Shown in pieces: positions 21,282 to 22,153 of a stretch of 22,153 nt of DNA. Under the pieces are notes generated by a model that had not been told where the DNA came from, made no database searches, and worked only from the letters and a program-made list of their open reading frames with translations. The position numbers and the translations under genes are program-made. This DNA comes from Paracoccaceae bacterium (lineage in GTDB: Bacteria > Pseudomonadota > Alphaproteobacteria > Rhodobacterales > Rhodobacteraceae). The stretch covers positions 1-22,153 of the forward strand of contig DOOI01000024.1 of the NCBI GenBank assembly GCA_003512825.1. Direction: 5' to 3'. Numbering within the stretch: position 1 is the first letter of the stretch; each line of letters begins with the position of its first letter.

Positions 21282-22153
21282 ATGTTCGACAAGATCCTCA
21301 TCGCGAACCGGGGCGAAATCGCGCTGCGCGTCGTTCGCGCCTGTCGTGAGATGGGTATTGCCTCGGTTGCGGTCCACTCTACAGCGGATGCCGATGCCAT
21401 GCATGTTCGCATGGCCGATGAGGCCATTTGCATTGGGCCTGCATCCTCGTCTGAAAGCTATCTGAGCTTCCCTGCCATCATCTCCGCTTGTGAGATAACC
21501 GGAGCGCAAGCAATCCACCCGGGCTATGGCTTTTTGTCCGAAAATGCCAACTTTGTGCAGATTGTTGAAGATCATGGCCTGACCTTCATCGGCCCATCGG
21601 CGGAGCATATCCGTATTATGGGCGACAAGATCACGGCGAAAGAAACCGCGAAACGTCTTGGGATCCCTGTGGTACCGGGATCTGATGGCGGCGTGGCCGA
21701 TGTGGAAACAGCGCGCAAAGTAGGCGCAGAAATCGGCTATCCGGTCATCATCAAGGCTACGGCCGGTGGCGGTGGACGCGGCATGAAGGTGGCGCGCAAC
21801 GACGCTGAAATCGGAACGGCGTTTCGGACTGCACGCACAGAATCCAAAGCCGCGTTCGGCAATGACGAAGTGTATATCGAGAAATATCTCCAGCGCCCGC
21901 GTCACATCGAAATTCAGGTTTTTGGCGATGGCAAAGGCAATGCCGTGCATTTGGGCGAGCGTGATTGCTCGTTGCAGCGGCGCCACCAAAAGGTCTTTGA
22001 AGAGGCACCCGGCCCTGCGATTTCGCCAGAAGAGCGCGCACGCATCGGGAAGATTTGCGCCGATGCCGTTGCGACGATTAACTATATTGGTGCCGGAACA
22101 GTCGAGTTCCTCTATGAAGATGGCGAATTTTACTTCATCGAGATGAACACCCG
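21282..22153 (+). CDS. accC: biotin carboxylase of acetyl-CoA carboxylase, N-terminal part (runs off the window)
   Basis: An open frame from the ATG at 21282, with GAGG nine bases before it, continues past the window end, covering 290 of roughly 450 residues. It begins [17 protein letters not shown], followed by [13 protein letters not shown]. The ATP-grasp lysines are at 116 and 159, with the glycine-rich ATP loop AGGGGRGM (161-168). Glu274 and Glu286 (GTVEFLY and FIEMN) are metal ligands at the right edge. Biotin carboxylase uses ATP and bicarbonate to carboxylate biotin on AccB. No frameshift or missing residue is seen in the visible part; the C-terminal lid is outside the window. Confidence 0.96.
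   Translation, partial: MFDKILIANRGEIALRVVRACREMGIASVAVHSTADADAMHVRMADEAICIGPASSSESYLSFPAIISACEITGAQAIHPGYGFLSENANFVQIVEDHGLTFIGPSAEHIRIMGDKITAKETAKRLGIPVVPGSDGGVADVETARKVGAEIGYPVIIKATAGGGGRGMKVARNDAEIGTAFRTARTESKAAFGNDEVYIEKYLQRPRHIEIQVFGDGKGNAVHLGERDCSLQRRHQKVFEEAPGPAISPEERARIGKICADAVATINYIGAGTVEFLYEDGEFYFIEMNT

Noticed and set aside
21120..21989. 289-codon minus-strand ORF
   Set aside because: Antisense to accB/accC, whose frame matches biotin carboxylase motif by motif.
1..22153. CRISPR array, prophage genes or an intact transposon
   Set aside because: No regularly spaced repeats, phage structural genes, integrase or complete transposase were seen; only remnants at 3019-3926.

Overview
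The window looks like a chromosomal segment of a Roseobacter-group / Rhodobacteraceae alphaproteobacterium. I infer this from the GC-rich coding sequence, a GapR (DUF2312) gene, an accB-accC pair, a short-chain-acyl type XRE regulator, a Na+/solute-symporter histidine kinase, and a persulfide-dioxygenase/YeeE-YedE sulfur cluster. No tool was run: family calls come from reading the translated sequence and from known motifs.

Layout. 1-3018 (+) is a tightly overlapped operon: the end of a DUF35 OB-fold protein, an acyl-CoA ligase and a thiolase-like protein without the catalytic cysteine. 3019-3926 has no convincing gene. It holds a hairpin, the tail of a probable IS3-type element, a leftward intrinsic terminator, the 3' end of a tRNA-Ser whose 5' part is missing, and a few repeats, so it reads as a recombination scar. 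tRNA-Thr(TGT) follows at 3927-4002 (-). 4048-10077 mixes housekeeping and lipid genes: an Fe3+-type ABC permease (-), a sulfotransferase-like hypothetical (+), gapR (-), a small membrane protein (+), a hydratase/3-hydroxyacyl-CoA dehydrogenase fusion (-), a small hypothetical (-) and a DksA/TraR zinc-finger protein (-). 10217-12446 (+) is a four-gene sulfur operon. 12453-18342 is a five-gene leftward signalling cluster: XRE regulator, single-domain response regulator, small membrane protein, symporter-type histidine kinase and FliM-like SPOA protein. 18487-19995 (-) is a second acyl-CoA ligase, 20106-20648 (+) a PAS-LuxR regulator, and 20782-22153 (+) accB and the start of accC.

How the parts may work together. 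Acyl-CoA chemistry recurs: two ligases, a thiolase-like/DUF35 pair, a beta-oxidation fusion protein, acetyl-CoA carboxylase subunits, and a regulator from a family that senses short-chain acyl-CoAs. The sulfur operon should oxidise persulfide and move or transfer sulfur, probably under a repressor acting at the inverted repeat before its first gene. The most intriguing part is the signalling cluster, where a CheY-like receiver lacking an output domain sits with a FliM-like protein lacking flagellar neighbours, and where the XRE regulator carries a segment resembling the dimerisation/phosphotransfer helices of histidine kinases.
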